From Osmia lignaria lignaria (lineage: Eukaryota; Arthropoda; Insecta; Hymenoptera; Megachilidae): a DNA stretch of 64,000 nt. Below the pieces are notes generated by a model. It saw only the letters and a list, made by a program, of their open reading frames with translations, made no database searches and was not told the origin of the DNA. Below are positions 62,973 to 64,000 of the stretch, piece by piece (the stretch's first letter is position 1; each line of letters begins with the position of its first letter). The stretch lies in assembly GCF_051020975.1 (NCBI RefSeq), contig NC_135032.1, positions 4,154,001 through 4,218,000 of the forward strand, read 5' to 3'. The translations under genes and the position numbers were made by a program.

Positions 62973-64000
62973 TTGCAGATTTATCTCAAGGGAAGGGGCC
63001 TGACGGACATATTTCGAGATATTTCTTCTTCTTGTTGTTCTTCTTCTGCACAGCTAAACTGGAAGTGGCATTTCCAGGTCGCAATCGTGCAGAGTTATCT
63101 CAAAGAAAGGGGCCACGGTGTTTCTGTATCTCTATTATGTTGGTGCGGCTTCGGAACTTTTAAATATCTTGATATATCTCGAGAACTACGCCTCTGATCG
63201 AAAAATATCATAGAACATAAAAAATAGGAAACTTAATTTTCTACAAAAAAGGTCTCTTAAAATTTCGCCATAGCTCGCTTCGTTTCCGAGATATTTGCAG
63301 ATTTATCTCAAGGGAAGGGGCCTGTCGGACATATTTCGAGATATTTCTTCTTCTTGTTGTTCTTCTTCTGCACAGCTAAGCTGGAAGTGGCATTTGCGGC
63401 TCGCACTAGTGCAGAGTTATCTCAAAGAATGGGGCCACGGTGTTTCTGTATCTCTGTTATGTTGGTGCTTTTAAATATCTTGATATATCTCGAGAACTAC
63501 GCATCTGATCAAAAAATATCATAGAACATAAATTGTAGGAAACACAATTCTCTACAAAAAAGGTCTCTTAACATTTTGCCATAGCTCGCTTCGTTTCCGA
63601 GATATTTGCAGATATATCTCAAGGGCAGGGGCCTGACGGACATATTTCGAGATATTTCTTCTTCTTGTTGTTCTTCTTCTGCACAGCTAAACTGGAAGTG
63701 GCATTTCCAGGTCGCAATCGTGCAGAGTTATCTCAAAGAAAGGGGCCACGGTGTTTCTGTATCTCTATTATGTTGGTGCGGCTTCGGAACTTTTAAATAT
63801 CTTGATATATCTCGAGAACTACGCCTCTGATCGAAAAATATCATAGAACATAAAAAATAGGAAACTTAATTTTCTACAAAAAAGGTCTCTTAAAATTTCG
63901 CCATAGCTCGCTTCGTTTCCGAGATATTTGCAGATTTATCTCAAGGGAAGGGGCCTGTCGGACATATTTCGAGATATTTCTTCTTCTTGTTGTTCTTCTT
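62973..64000 (+). repeat. 633 bp dimer at the right end, with an 11 bp deletion unit
   Basis: Unit 62973 and its 311 bp neighbour (63295-63605) are followed by a second copy from 63606. Homology is clear from about 63640 to the window end. Shared markers: AAACTGGAAG with GGCATTTCCAGGTCG, CAATCGTGCAGAG, AAAAAATAGGAAAC, TTAAAATTTCGCC, and GGGCCTGTCGG (near 63321 and 63954). The 311 bp unit lacks GGCTTCGGAAC after TTGGTGC (near 63468), removing 11 bp. This is the largest indel in the window. The second copy is cut off by the window edge before that site. Confidence 0.85.

Larger units (their letters stand above)
1..64000. repeat. 322 bp tandem satellite array filling the whole window
   Basis: The same unit recurs head-to-tail from the first base to the last. 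Anchoring on TTGCAG (first at 193, last complete unit starting at 63606) gives 198 complete units: 187 of 322 bp, ten of 321 bp, one of 311 bp, with partial units of 192 bp and 73 bp at the ends. The sum is exactly 64,000, so no insertion interrupts the array unless it is exactly compensated inside a unit. All units run in the same orientation. Base composition of one hand-counted unit is 39.8% G+C with no CpG deficit. Satellites of this kind evolve by unequal crossover and gene conversion and commonly occupy pericentromeric or other heterochromatin; that location is inferred, not seen. I do not recognise the family by name. Both array boundaries lie outside the window. Confidence 0.99.

Noticed and set aside
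1..64000. CRISPR array
   Set aside because: The repeat is contiguous, 322 bp long and has no unique spacers, leader or cas genes.
1..64000. rDNA, histone or tRNA gene cluster
   Set aside because: The unit is too short for rRNA or histone genes, and I see no tRNA cloverleaf or A/B box pair with proper spacing.

Overview
The whole 64 kb window is one uninterrupted head-to-tail satellite DNA array with a 322 bp repeat unit. I see no gene, RNA gene, transposon, CRISPR array or unique DNA in it. Taking the first T of the recurring TTGCAG (first at 193) as phase 1, there are 198 complete units: 187 of 322 bp, ten of 321 bp and one of 311 bp. A 192 bp partial unit opens the window and a 73 bp partial unit closes it. 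These lengths add up exactly to 64,000, so there is no net insertion anywhere. Both array edges lie outside the window.

The organism is eukaryotic. A hand-counted unit (8221-8542) has 128 G+C in 322 (39.8%) and 13 CpG against about 12.7 expected. Absence of CpG depletion argues against a heavily methylated vertebrate or plant satellite and fits an insect or other arthropod. The wording of the unit (ATATCTCGAGAACTACGC, TTGTAG...CTACAA) also reminds me of insect repeats, but I could not verify this. Species is not identifiable. Arrays like this usually lie in pericentromeric or other heterochromatin; that is inference.

Within a unit I see four structural elements: (i) a 24 bp perfect mirror repeat of TTC/TTG triplets (phase 52-75); (ii) a 26 bp direct repeat, 23/26 identical, 114 bp apart (phase 3-28 and 117-142); (iii) a degenerate 121 bp dyad (phase 202-322) with concentric inner and outer arms; and (iv) four copies of a YCGAGATAT motif, two per orientation. 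Units fall into two linked haplotypes, A (GAGAACTACGCAT, AAAAAGTAGG, AACTTAATT) and B (GAAAACTACGCTT, AAATTGTAGG, AACATAATT), plus recombinants.

The array is a mosaic of higher-order repeat (HOR) domains. 1-7598: largely alternating B/A units with 4-mer (1,288 bp) and 5-mer (1,610 bp) duplications. 7599-17898: B-dominated, with LTEM-type (CACCGAAATGGG) and GAGGGAC units in nested 3-, 4- and 13-unit duplications. 17899-24345: mixed. 24346-42686: a nearly identical 9-mer (2,898 bp) in three tandem copies, then a derived 5-mer and a 2.76 kb block present twice. 42690-51058: units with GGCATTTCCAG and GGGTCCTGA, in 2-, 4- and 7-unit duplications. 51059-62328: A-dominated, with a 1,288 bp 4-mer HOR carrying TTCTCGTTG and AGCTGTAAG. 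62329-64000: ends in a 633 bp dimer containing the only 311 bp unit.

The best story here is evolutionary. At 35638-35741 a chimeric unit shows exactly how a 9-mer HOR became a 5-mer by losing four units, and the product was then re-amplified. The roughly 74-codon open frames repeated in nearly every unit are not supported as genes.
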